Origin: Glebionis coronaria
Taxonomy: Eukaryota > Streptophyta > Magnoliopsida > Asterales > Asteraceae
Assembly (NCBI GenBank): GCA_025667525.1
Contig: CM046877.1
Coordinates: 293,566,364-293,630,363 of the forward strand
Direction: 5' to 3'
DNA: 64,000 nt
Shown: piece by piece, positions 12,201 through 22,954 of the stretch
Numbering within the stretch: the first letter of the stretch is position 1
Layout of the letters: each line of letters opens with the position of its first letter
Program-made: the position numbers and the translations under genes
Notes under the pieces: model-generated
What the model saw: only the letters and a program-made list of their open reading frames with translations
Databases searched by the model: none
Told to the model about the DNA's origin: nothing

Positions 12201-12320
12201 GAATATCCTATGTCCAAAGAAGTTTCAAAGAAAATGGTGTCAACACACCTGGAGATAGATTATACAAGTGACATTGGCAAAGATTTGATTAGGTTTATTT
12301 ATTTCCAACTTAATAAGTAA
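9287..12320 (+). pseudogene. Extra ORF after Copia pol, function unknown, broken
   Basis: One frame runs from the ATG at 9287 to 12079, broken by stops near 9356, 9698, 10103 and 11681. It continues after a frameshift near 12075 to a stop at 12318-12320. The ancestral product would be about 1010 residues. The N-terminal third is a globular-looking domain (YALSHAPLI, QFWNT, LPIGELEQGL, SAIVCIATGQKYNFSKMIFD). A Pro/Gln-rich linker, a possible coiled coil near 10530-10640, a run of Ser/Asn-Ala-Asp-Lys and Val-Asp-Lys repeats (10862-10975) and a conserved C-terminal domain (GFWMIGRYGKE, YLFASHDREDL, YETKAP) follow. The position matches the SIRE third ORF, often called env-like. I see no signal peptide or membrane segment, so I do not call it env. 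Confidence 0.7.
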
Positions 12321-12390
12321 TTTGTATTTGTAAAAATCCTCCTTGTACTTAGTTTTATTCAAAAACTTGATTACTAGAGTAGATATCAAG

Positions 12391-12403
12391 TTTAGGGGAG
12401 GAT
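12391..12403 (+). other. Polypurine tract of the SIRE-like Copia
   Basis: TTTAGGGGAGGAT directly precedes the 3' LTR start TGTTGGG. Confidence 0.75.
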
Positions 12404-12890
12404 TGTTGGGAATAAAATGAAGCCAAGACACTTAGACGCTGACAAGAGGAACTTGGACGTTGATAGGAAGAAATCAAGCGTTGTCAAGTCAAGCGTTGAC
12501 AGGAAGAAGTCAAGCGTTGATAAGAAGAAGTCAAGAACTGATAGGATACTTAGTCTACACGTTTTATGTTTCTAGTAAAGATATGTTTGACAATGTATTT
12601 CTTATGTTTATCTTTACCTAAAATAGTTGATACGTAGACTCTTGTACAGGTTCCTTAATCTATAAAAGGAGGCCTTTAGGTTTACTTCAATATATGTTTT
12701 TACACTTTCATTGTACGCAAGTTCGATTAATCAATCAAAGTGAAAGTTTGGTTTATCATGTTTGTGTGTTCTTGTTTATGTATAATTACGCATAATACTT
12801 AGATTGTTTTATACAAAAAAGTTTCTCTAAGTGTTAATTTTATTAATTCTCATTTACACAAGCTAAATCGATCTAAGTTTGGGATCAACA
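12404..12890 (+). repeat. 3' LTR of the SIRE-like Copia
   Basis: This 487-base LTR starts TGTTG and ends CAACA, an inverted terminal repeat. It begins right after the polypurine tract and ends where chromovirus gag begins. A TATAAAAGG box is at 12661. Upstream of it, at 12435-12543, are six copies of the element's micro-motif. Confidence 0.78.
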
Positions 12891-13596
12891 TGGCTTCTTA
12901 CTTTTGAAGAAGTATTCGAATTCAAGGAAGTTCCTGAAAACAAAAAGGTTTTATTGATCGCTACCAAGCTACGTGGTAGGGCATCTGCGTGGTGGCAACA
13001 ATTGAAGCTGACGAGGGGAAGAGTTGGGAAGTCACAGATCACGAGCAGGCAGAAGATGAAGAAGGTCATGAGGGAGCAGTTTATTCCTCATAACTACTGA
13101 CGGTTGATGTACCAACGGTTATAGAATCTGAAACAGGGGTCTAAGTCTATTTAATATTACACAACGGAATTTTATCAACTAATTGCAAGGAATGAGATCC
13201 AAGAGACATAAGAGTAGCTTGTCTCTCGATACATTGGTGGTTTAAGAGTCTATATCATGGATTTTCTTAACATGTTTGATCCCATAATACTTTGTACAGC
13301 ATATCATCGTGCACTGACTTTTGAGAAGTAGAACCGACGAGTGGGAGTTCGTCTTCTCCTACAATAACATGTGCTTCTGGTTCGGGTAATGCCACATCTT
13401 GTTTTGCCCTAAGTCAGGTTAAATCAGTTGGTGAAAATACTATATATGTTCCTAAAGTGACCGGTAGTGATGGGTTCAAGTGCTTTAACTATGGTGAACC
13501 TGGTCACCGACAGTCGAAGTGTAAGAAGGCTGGAAAGAGACAGTTATTTGCGGAACCTGAGGAAGATGATGACGTAGTTTATGATGATTATAAAGG
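12891..13596 (+). pseudogene. gag: Ty3/Gypsy chromovirus-like gag fragment
   Basis: This begins inside a gag domain (VPENKKVLLIATKLRGRASAWW) directly after the Copia LTR and shows many stops. It reaches a nucleocapsid knuckle at 13481-13522, where the second zinc cysteine is Tyr (CFNYGEPGHRQSKC). An acidic stretch rich in Asp and Glu follows until the junction with family III sequence near 13597. The matching protease and RT continue at about 18641, so this is one element split by an insertion. Confidence 0.78.
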
Positions 13597-14195
13597 TGTG
13601 GACATTCATGTAACATTTCCTTAAATCGTTCCCATGCCATTGAAAAACTCTCATTATTACGTTGTGTAAACCTTGAAATCTCATTTTTCAAATGTGTTGC
13701 TTTAGATGGTGGAAAAAATTGGTTCACAAACTTAGAAACGAGATCACCCCATGTCAAAATTGAATTTTGCGGTTCTTTCTCGAGCCAAATTTTTGCGGGT
13801 CCATCTAACGAGTATGGAAACAACATCATCTTGATGGCGTCATGTGGAACATCCTTAAACTTGCTAGTTGCGGCGAGACGATTAAAATTCCTTATGTGGT
13901 AATGCGGGTTGTCTTTCTCATGACCTCCAAACTTATTTGCTTGCAACATAGACATTAAACTCGTCTTAATCTCGAAATTCTCCCCAAGGATAGCGGGAAT
14001 CACAATGGCTTCTCCAAAACCCTCGGTGGGTGCTTGAAGCAACTCCATCATAGTACGATTAGCCATGACGACTTCTTGTTCTACAATAGGTTCAACAATT
14101 GGAGATTGTTTTTCAGTCAACGTCTCTTGATTTCCTTGACTTTGACGACGTTTACGAGCTTGTTTTGCTTGCTTACGAGTTTGAATAAACTTCAC
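13597..14195 (-). pseudogene. gag: Family III gag, N-terminal part only
   Basis: About 200 residues of an Athila-type gag: a basic N-terminus (QAKQARKRRQSQ), then the capsid-like region with MMELLQAPTEG, PHYHIRNFNRL, GPAKIWLEKEP, LTWGDLVSKFV, FFPPSK and WERFKEMLHECPH. It corresponds to 56330-56924 and 63215-63808. Past about 13597 the frame runs into antisense chromovirus DNA, so the C-terminal half, including any knuckle, is lost. The in-frame start codon at 14195 is GTG; I see no ATG just upstream, so the true start is uncertain. Confidence 0.8.
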
Positions 14196-14921
14196 GAAGA
14201 ATGGGAGCTGAGCAAAGAAGATTCTTTTTGGATGTTTTGTGGATTTTCAATTTTTTTTGTGTTTTTGATTGTTTTTAATTTTAATTTTTTTTTGGATTTT
14301 GTGTATCTTCGTAGACAACAATCTACCAAATCTCTACTCGAATCAAAATCTTGATTAAAGAAGCCTCAAAAGAATGAAAACGATCACGTGGTGTGAACGC
14401 CTTCGAATGACTTTAGAACTTTGGTGAAAACTAAATTGTTCAAGAGGGTTTAATCACAAAGAAAACCAAGCAAATATATATGGTACGTTATAATACTTTG
14501 GGCGGCAAAACCCTCGATTAGCCTTCAATCTCAAATACTCACAAGCAAGAGGGGAAACGAGGCGGCGCGAAGCACTTAAGAACCTTTTTCCTTAGGGTAT
14601 ATTTTATAATACCCGCCTTATACCTACCTTATAGTTTGTATTTTTCAAAATCGAGCTTCACGAAAGTATTTATCTATTTTTGCCTTTTTCTTTTTGTTTG
14701 AGATTCGAATACAATAATTAGGAGAACAAATCCCAATTAAGGTTGTGTTTTCACACTTTTGGAGATATTTTGTATAAATTGTGATACTTAATACAATATA
14801 GTAATAATAATTTCACAAAAAAAACGAAAATACCGATAATACGTATTAGTAGATTTCTACTAATACAAATACTATTTATGGTTAATATTAAAAACAACAA
14901 AACAAATTAATCATGACACAC
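14196..14921 (-). other. Family III 5' leader (fragment copy)
   Basis: This 0.7 kb between gag and primer site has no credible ORF. It is repeated at 56925-57650 and begins again at 63809. The only structure I note is T-rich runs near 14245-14300. Confidence 0.55.
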
Positions 14922-14940
14922 CTCCCCGGCAGTGACGCCA
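14922..14940 (-). other. Primer binding site, tRNA-Asp-like (family III)
   Basis: The minus strand reads TGGCGTCACTGCCGGGGAG, close to the tRNA-Asp complement used by Athila elements. It lies three bases from the LTR start at 14944. Confidence 0.75.
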
Positions 14941-14943
14941 AAA

Positions 14944-17900
14944 TGATTGTAGTGTTTTACCACACCTTTAGGAAAAAGAGGTAAATAGGGAAAGTATTAA
15001 ATACGACCGTTTAGGAAAACCGTGTACTAATGACCCAATGAAGTTCGTTTCCCAAGGAGGTATATGTGTGTGACTAAAATGTGACAAGATTTGAGATTAT
15101 TATTTGAAAGAAGGGGATGAGAAAGTAGAATTACGAAGACGTGAAATTAATTACTACGACGACTAAAATTAAAACCGTAAAAAGAGCAAAAAAAATAATC
15201 CTAAAAATTCGAAAAAAATTACCAAAAATCAAATTAAATAAACTAAGAGTTTAAAAATGATCAAAACTTTTTCAAACCTTTTAATTAATTAAGTACTAAT
15301 TTTTAAATGCTAATTAAAGCCATAAAAATCAAATTAATTATTAAAAAGTCCAAATAAAGATTTTTCACTTTGTAAACCTCTAAATGACCTAAAAATTAAA
15401 CTCTTTTTATAAATTTTTAAACTAATTAAAACTATTTAAAATGATTTAAAAACTATTTAAACTTAAAATAATTATAAAAATAATCTAATGACAATAAAAT
15501 TAATCTAAGAGTTGCAAAAATCCTATTTTAATGTATTAAACCTAAGAAAAATATAAAAAAGTGCAAAAATGTGAAATATGAAAAATAATAATAAAATAAT
15601 ATTAAAATAATACTAAAAATCCAAAAATTATAAAAAATTCAAAAAATTGCAAACTAGTTTATTTTAACCTAAATAATTAGAAAATGAAAGTGAAATTACC
15701 AAAATACCCATAATGGGCCCCTAAATGGGCTAAAACCAAAAACAGTCAACCTTAATGGGCTTTTGGACCAAAAAGTCAAACTAGGCCCAAATGACCTTAA
15801 AAAGCCCTATCTAACTCAAAATTCAATTCTAAACACAAAAGTCTAAAGGCCTAAGAGCTTATTTTGAGCTTATCACAGCTTAAATAGTCAATAGCTTATT
15901 CTTATTGGGCCAATAAGCCCATTAAGCAATAAGCTAATGCCATAAGCTCTGATTAAACACACAACCTTATTTTGAGATGCCTAAGAGATCTGTGAAAAGA
16001 AATTTTGAAAAAGCACACTCAATAAGCCAGAAATAAGCCAAGAAGATTCTCACTAAAAGACAAAATAGTGGACTTGGAGTTCTAGACCACCTCAGACCTT
16101 CTAATAAGTTGCAAAAGACTCTAAATGACTTAACTAAGACAAATCAACAAAGAAAAGTTCAATAAGCCAAGCCAAATAAGCACAATAAGCTGATAAGCAC
16201 TTATTTAAAAGTTTAAGTGTTTGGTTTCCTAGTCAACCTCAAAGTCAAACCCTCAAATGCTCCAGAATGAACAAATGGGTCAAATAAGTGACACCTATTA
16301 CAAATTCAAAGTTGTTACAGGTTAAAATAAGCTAGAATAGCTTATTGATAAGCACCAGTTGAAATAACACTAGCATGGCTAGCTGTAGGGGAAAGGAGTT
16401 CCCACTGCTTTGACTATTTAACTTGCTTTTTTAGAGAGATCCAGTTGGACTCAAATGGAAACAAGGGTACCCTTGTGATTAGTGAATTACAAGGAGTCTA
16501 TATCAACAAAGAAATCACAAATTGGTTCACTCAATAAGCCCAAAATAAGCAAACAGTCCACATATATTGCACAGACCTTGAAAATAAGCAGTTATGAACA
16601 AATAAGCAGTTTGAGCATGAATAAGCCAGCCAAATTGAACCAAATGCATACACAAGTTGTAAAAAAGTCCAATAAACACAAATAAACTTGTTTCAAGCAA
16701 TGGATCAAAGTAAATAAGCAGATTCAAGCACCAAAAGTTACTGATTAGCAAAAGTGATTATCCAAAATCCTTTTGCTGATCTATTTGACCACCAATCCAA
16801 TTTTAAGCCTTCAAATCTCTTTCCCTGATTAAGTTAACCAAAATTTAACTCTTGTTAACCCTAGTCTACCCTTAGATCTAGGTGTCCCCAAAATTTTAGC
16901 CAAAATACCCAAGTAAAACTGATTTTATAGCCTTTTGATTGATTTGGTTGTTTCAAGCCACAAAACTTGCAGATAATGAACACTTAGCAGCAGGTAAACA
17001 GATACCAAACCAATAGAACCAATAAACAACAACCTAGTTGCCTTAAATCCCTTTGAATCAGTTAACCCAAACACCCATTTGGAATCTGATTTTTCAATCT
17101 TCCAAAGGATTGATATGATTTAACCTTTCAAACAAGATCTAATCAACCCTAACAACACTTAATCAACTTCAGAAACTCAAATCAAGCCACAAAACACAGA
17201 TTCACAATAAATCATGCAAAAATCACCAAATATTCAACAATAATTAGAAAAAATGAAAAAGGAAAGAAATGCAAACCTCCAAGACTCACATCCAAGCCTT
17301 GGAATGTTTGAGCTGAGGTGCTAGCAAAACAAGCACCAGCTTCCTTGTACCTGCTAAGATCAACAACCCACAAGGATGAACAAATACTATAAAATCTGAT
17401 TTTTGAAACCAAGAGTTTTATCCCATAAAACCTTTCCTCAAAAACAACAAAACATGAATATAGAACTCAGATTTTAGCTATTCAATCACCAAACTTTTAT
17501 AAATAACAACAAGAGAAATCACAATTTTCAGGAACTCAAATTTTATTTCAATAAAAAGGAATTACAAAGAAATAGCTAAAATCTGGAACAAAGGGACTCT
17601 CACAAGTTGAGGTCTCCCTTTATAGACGGATACAAGGAAATAACAAGTAAAACCCTAGGCTATGAAATCCCTATAATGCCCTTGAAATCTTCTAGACGCA
17701 TTTGATGTTTTAGCTGTCCAAATGAATCAGGAACGTTCATTTTAGCTTTGTAGTTAAGCAGTGAGTCTTGGTTGTTGATTTGGCCACGTGGCAAGCCTTG
17801 GAGGTTAAGGAATGATTTGATTAGGTGACGCGTTGAATGGTGGGGTCATATGGTGAGTGGGATTGAGGGTTGTGTGTGTTGGATGTGTTTCTGGGCGTGT

Positions 17901-18640
17901 GAATTAAGCGTGGGTGTGGGTAATTTCATTTTACCCTTTGGTTTAAGTGGGATGGTAACTGGGTTCTTGATGGTAAACAGTAAAGGTTTTGATCCGTTTT
18001 TTTTGGGATAAAGTTGTTTGGCGCGTGTTTGTGCAAGTTTAAATTTTGGGAAATGGCAGTAGTAGTCCTTGTGTTTTGGTGAAAGTTGTATAACATGTTT
18101 TTCAGCTTGAAAACTCAATTCCCTTTGTTATTTAAGTTATAAACTTCACACATTGGCCACAAAACTTTTTAATAAGGGTTTCAAGGGTTGTTTTTGCCAA
18201 TTTTGAATATTTGAAGGATTGATCTTGGACATTCTTGATCTTCAAAGGTCTTCGTTATATCTTTGACATCATGAGGGACCATAATTGACAATTTAGAATT
18301 GATGAGGGACTAAACTTGCCAATTATTCAATGTTGGAGGACCATTTTGTAATTTTGACAAACTTAAGGGACCAAACTTGTAATTATGAATGTACAAGGGT
18401 TTTAAGTGTCATTTCTTCATAATTTGAGGATCAATCTTGTACATCTTCAAGTCTTCAAGGGTTTATCTTGGATAATTCATGAACTAGGGCCCGGTTCTTT
18501 GTGATCTTTTGTCTTTTTCACGATATCCATACCTAAAACACACAAGTAAACAAATACAAGCATATATATGGTATATTGATGACATTTTATGCATTTAAAG
18601 CCCGAAAAGAACGATGAGATCATGTATAAAAGCCATCTCA
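14944..18640 (-). repeat. Family III LTR (longest copy)
   Basis: This long LTR starts TGATTGTAG beside the primer site. It includes an AT-rich part (15160-15660), an AATAAGC motif field (about 15840-16740), a minus-strand TATA-like box at 17618-17625 and degenerate repeats of a GGGACCAAACTTG phrase (about 18190-18470). It continues about 220 bases beyond the point (18421) where both array copies are cut off. The right end is inferred, not proven by a target duplication. Confidence 0.65.
15840..16740. repeat. AATAAGC micro-motif field in family III LTR
   Basis: About 20 copies of AATAAGC or ATAAGC, with some GCTTATT inversions near 15855-15900, occur at irregular spacing. The same field recurs at about 51690-52590 and 58575-59460. 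It lies between the TATA-like box and the primer site, hence in the predicted transcript leader. Confidence 0.75.
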
Positions 18641-19830
18641 TCACATCTTGTACTATTCTTGGTAAGTTTTGCATTTTTGTATGTGATTCGGGTACTTGTG
18701 ATAATTTGAAAGCTGAAGAAGCAGTCCAGAAACTAGGGTTGAAAACTGAAAATCGTCCCAAACCTTATAAGTTACAATGGCTTAAAAGGGCGTGGAGATA
18801 GCAGTTTCCATGTGTGTCTATGTTACGTTTTATGTAGGAACAACATATAAGGATAATGTTTGGTGTGATGTGGTGCCCATGGATGCTTGTCACTTGTTGT
18901 TGGGTAGACCTTAGGAGTATGATCGTAACATTACTCACAACGAGAGAACTAATACTTATAGTTTCCTATTTGAGGGTGTGAAGATTACTTTGGTTCCGAG
19001 TAAACCCAAGGAAGTAGTTAATAAACCTACTGGTACCTTACTAACTCTTTCGCAGTTTTAAGACGAGTTAGAGGTGATGATGTTTTTGTGCTAATTGGGA
19101 AGGAGGATGCTGAAGAGAGTGAAATTTCGAAAGCCATGATTCTTTTACTTGAGGAATTTTCAAATGTTTTCCCTGATGAATTAACTGATGGTTTGCCACC
19201 ATTGTGTGACATCCAACATCATATTGGTCTAGAGCCTTGGGTTACAATTGCCTAATAGGCCACATTACAGGATGAGCCCATGAGAGCATGAGGAGTTACG
19301 TATGCATGTGGAGGAGTTTGTTTCTAAGGGTCACGTTTGTGAGAGTATGAGCCCGTGTGCTTTACTGCCCTATTGACTCCAAAGAAGGATGGTAGATGAC
19401 GTATGTGTGTTGATAGTCGAGCCATCAACAAGATTATTGTGAGGTATAGGTTTCCTATTCCTCACCTTGATGATTTTCTTGACCAGATTAGTGGTGCTAC
19501 TATTTTCACAAAGTTGGATTTGAAGAGTGGGTATTAACATATTTGTGTTAGACCTGGTGATGAGTCAAAAACCGCCTTCAAGACTTGTGAAGGGTTGTAT
19601 GAGTGGTTGGTGATGCCTTTTGGTTTATCTAACATACCAAGTACATTTATGCGTGTGATGAATCAACTACTCAGGCCTTTTATTGTCAAGTTTGTGGTTG
19701 TTTATTTTGATGACATTCTTATTTTTAGTGCTTCTATTGATGAGAATGTGAACCATGTGAGGCAGGTCTTGACCTTGCTTCAAAAGGACAGTTTCTATGC
19801 AGCCACCAAGAAGTGTGTTTTTGTTTAGGC
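18641..19830 (+). pseudogene. pol: Chromovirus-like protease and reverse transcriptase, broken
   Basis: Protease text resumes with CTILGK and an active-site-like CDSGTCDNL, then the conserved stretch to HLLLG. Reverse transcriptase is recognisable from HHIGLEP through [27 protein letters not shown] and the catalytic YFDD at 19703-19714, to AATKKCVF. Several stops and frameshifts interrupt it. The best stretch is 19595-19828. It ends at a stop near 19828 and everything after RT is missing. It is the continuation of the gag at 12891-13596. Confidence 0.82.
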
Positions 19831-19893
19831 AAAAGGGAGAAAGTATGAGGGTAAGGTAGCAGGTGAATGAGTGTAAGGTAGCAGTTGTTCAGG
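19831..19893. other. Short unassigned junction
   Basis: This lies between the end of the chromovirus RT and the next LTR. It contains GTAAGGTAGCAG twice, at about 19851 and 19873. I cannot assign it. Confidence 0.35.
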
Positions 19894-22529
19894 TGTAAAA
19901 CCCGCCTTAAAAGTCCACGAACATTAATTACGTATAATTACAGCTCTAATTTAAACGTTTCGTAACTATTTGTTCAGATAATAATTTTTTAGTATTAATT
20001 CAAGGATTACGAAAACATTATTTATTCAGGAAATAAATAATTCACGACAGAATATATTTACGAGGATTAATTTACGAACACGTACGCAGTATTTAAAATT
20101 CACAAATATTAATTTAACGCAGTCTCAGTTTTAATTGATGATGCTACGTTATTAATTTTCAGGATAATAATTTATTTTAACTATACAGGTATTACGTAAA
20201 TATCATAATTCAGAAAGATAAATAAATACAATCTAGAAATTTAAAACGGAAACACGTACGCGAGTATTTAAAACACGACGCGAAAGTTGAAAGGTATGCG
20301 TATGTTGGGCTACGGGGGGCGCAGATTTTAAACAAAAGGGAAAAAGGGACGAGAAAATGTTTTTAGATTAGACAACAAGAATTAGAACCCTAATAAAAAA
20401 AGCAGTCGTTTTTTTTTCTTTCTTCTTTGCCTCCTGCCTGCCGATGAACAAACAAAAGAAACAAGAATGATTCACGAGTTTGGGTCAAGGATCGAGTCAT
20501 TGATCCATGTCACGCAAATCAAGGTAATAACCATCTTTTCGCCTTCATTAACCGAATTAATTATGTGTAATTAAGGGAAATCGTAAACAGAAAAAAAGAG
20601 GGTGTCGGGTTTTGTTTAATTCATAAGAAAACCGAGAGCCCATGGATCTCGATGTGTTACTGTTCGACCAACCGAGACACAGCAGGTCTCGGTGGTGTTT
20701 TATGTTGCCCAGCCACGACTCAAACCCAAAACAGGGGTAAGGGGGTGCGCGGTGGTGTTTTAGTGGGCTGACAAACCGAGACTTCAAGTCTCAGTGGTGT
20801 TTTGTTGTTTCCAGCCGCAAGCAGAAACACTGCAGGGTGTGTTTGGGTCTGCGCTATTAGCCGGGGTGTTTGGGTCTGTGTCATCAGCAAAAGGGGTGTT
20901 TGGGACTGCGAGTAGTGGGAACCACTGAATTAGCTGTGGTAACCACTGCACTAGTAGTGGGAACATATAACATAGCATTGGGAACATATAACAGTGGGAG
21001 ACATTATAAAAGCAGTAGCAACTTGCACTAGGCCAGTGGCTACTGATGGGTGACGTCAACAGCAGGGGGAAACCACGACAAGGTCGTGGTGTACTCGGTT
21101 CAATTAACAAGAGATATGGGTGTCTCGGGGAAGTTTTCGCACGGGTTTTCGGGATAACTAGTATTTATAAACACGAGGATATTATTTATATTAATAAAAT
21201 CATTTTATAAGGAGTTTTATAAATAGATTAATTAAACTGTTAGATTGTATTAATTTAATTAGTAAAATTAATCGATTTTGTTTTATTCTTTTTATTATTT
21301 TTAAAACGTGTGATTTAATTAATATTTTTTTAAAGAAACGAATTTAGAATCTTGCTATCTATATTAGATTATGATTTATAGTAATAATAATTATATCGGA
21401 TTACACAGTTAAGATCAGTAACAGTAAACAGTAATCAGACAACTTATTACGTGTCCGTTATTTATGTAGTATCCATGAAGTCGGAGTAGATCTTTCAGCT
21501 TTCATTCTTATTTCATTACTGGGCACCAGGTACGGATTTCCGTCATTTCAGTAAGGACTTCCTTTCTATGCATGATTAGAATTTCTCGTCTACAGCCAAA
21601 TGTTTTCCCCAGTATATGTTATAAATTATCAGAAATTATTTTAGTAACTAATATATTTCCTGAGCCTTATATACAAGCATGACCGGTTAGTTATACTAGT
21701 TACGGAGGTACCGTAACCATGACACTTGAGGCACCGGTGTCATGACTCACCTGTAGGAGAGAGTTATCCTGCAGCGTCCCATTTTACTCAGCTTGGCCAT
21801 TTTATCAGTATTATTAGTGGGGCGTATGGATGCATTCTAGGCTATCAGCTTACAGTTATCAGGTGAATGTGGTGTGTGCTCTACATCCTTCACATTAGAG
21901 TTGATCTCTCCACCCAGTACATTATTTAGAGGTCACCCCTCTACAGCATGACGAGGTCACCCCTCCAGTTATTCATGCAAAAGTTTTTTCAGCACATGAC
22001 CTATATAAGCTCTTGGCAATTAAAATACAGTAAATACATGTTTTCAGATTTAACAGATAGTTCAGCCTTATTATTTATAAATCAGAGTTTTTAGATTTTA
22101 CATAGGTTTCCACTGAAACTTTACTTATCAGTCTTACAACTTCAGTATTTTATCATCTGCTTCATTCCAGTATTTTCTTATCATCCTTTATATCCGTTCC
22201 CTGGGCGTTATGCTAAGCCGTAGTTCCTTTCATGTTCTAACGACAGGTACACCAGGACGCTCTTTGGATTCTGAGAGCATGTGCATTTGGATGGAAGCTA
22301 TCTAGACTTCTTACTTTATGCACTTCTTACATTATTCTACTTATTTGGACATTGTTTAGTCCTTTCCTTCGGTAATTACTTTTCATGTTTTGAGCTTATG
22401 TTTGGATTACCAATGTTTGATTCCAGTATTTCCTTTATGGTCAGTTAATGTTTTAGGACATTTACCTTATGCTTTGATGACACGCCATAAATACACGCAA
22501 TGGTCCACTTATCCAAGTGGGGTCTTACA
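19894..22529 (+). repeat. 5' LTR of the decayed chromovirus
   Basis: It starts TGTAAAACC and ends GGTCTTACA, giving TGTAA/TTACA terminal inverted repeats. A primer site follows five bases later. A TATA-like TATTTATAAA lies near 21162. No coding signal is seen; the 70-110 codon ORFs on the minus strand are compositional. Confidence 0.75.
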
Positions 22530-22533
22530 ATTA

Positions 22534-22545
22534 TGGTATCAGAGA
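22534..22545 (+). other. Primer binding site, initiator-Met tRNA type
   Basis: TGGTATCAGAGA, four bases after the LTR end, matches the common plant initiator tRNA-Met primer site. Confidence 0.8.
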
Positions 22546-22741
22546 TATAGGTTCGACCTGTAGGCTCTAAAAACTTGACGTGTGACTTGTGGGTAGTCAC
22601 CAGGAACTTCCCAGTTTTGGCGTTGTTATCTTTCATGTTTCTCATGCATTTATCAGTCAGTTTTCTTAAAATTTTGACTAAGTAAAAGGTTGGTAAAGGA
22701 CTGGCCATATTTAGTCGCATGTGCTTTTCTGCGAATTTTGT

Positions 22742-22954
22742 TTTGGTGAACCGACCCATAGGCGTTCACCATTGCCCGTTCAGATTTTGTATTGGTGAAC
22801 CGACCCATAGGCATTTACCCTTACTCATGACAGATTCATGTTTTTAGTCAAATATTACTTGGTGAACCGGCCATAAACATTCACCATTGTTAAGGTTACA
22901 TTTCATGTTTTCAAACGATAGTTGCTTTGTGAAACGACCCAAAAGCGTTCACCT
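22742..22954 (+). repeat. Degenerate tandem repeat in chromovirus leader
   Basis: Four degenerate units beginning at about 22742, 22792, 22859 and 22926 share TTGGTGAACCGACCCATAGG followed by a GTTCACC-like end. Each unit start and end can pair (GGTGAA/TTCACC). Confidence 0.7.

Larger units (their letters stand above)
6221..12543 (+). repeat. Dispersed CGYTGAYA micro-motif of the SIRE-like Copia
   Basis: I count about 26 plus-strand copies of a motif near RRCGYTGAYA, a few of them one base off. Approximate starts are 6221, 6242, 6262, 6278, 8208, 8229, 8250, 8888, 8931, 8953, 8978, 8999, 10157, 10199, 10862, 10882, 10903, 10918, 10939, 10961, 12435, 12456, 12476, 12491, 12512 and 12534. They occur in the pol linker, spacer, extra ORF and LTR. 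Inside ORFs they translate as Ala-Asp-Lys or Val-Asp-Lys type repeats. Confidence 0.8.
5908..12890 (+). mobile_element. SIRE-like Ty1/Copia element, 3' part
   Basis: The element resumes at the right edge of the family I insertion. It runs through the end of pol, a 1.2 kb spacer, a long extra ORF, a polypurine tract and a 3' LTR. Gag, protease, integrase and the 5' LTR must lie left of the window. An additional ORF between pol and the 3' LTR is characteristic of the SIRE/Maximus lineage. The 3' LTR abuts chromovirus gag sequence at 12891, so this element inserted into that one. A CGYTGAYA-type motif is scattered through coding and non-coding parts. Confidence 0.8.
13597..18640 (-). mobile_element. 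Family III Athila-like fragment inside the chromovirus
   Basis: The fragment contains the N-terminal part of gag, leader, primer site and a long LTR, all minus strand. Its left edge cuts through gag, so gag C-terminus, pol and the 3' LTR are missing. Its right edge should be the LTR end; I place it near 18640 because chromovirus protease text resumes there, with an uncertainty of tens of bases. Sequence and order match the array at 50652-64000. Confidence 0.75.

Noticed and set aside
12435..12543. W-box (WRKY) promoter cluster in the Copia LTR
   Set aside because: Some copies contain TTGAC, but CGCTGAC and TTGATA variants do not fit the W-box and the motif is equally present in coding DNA.
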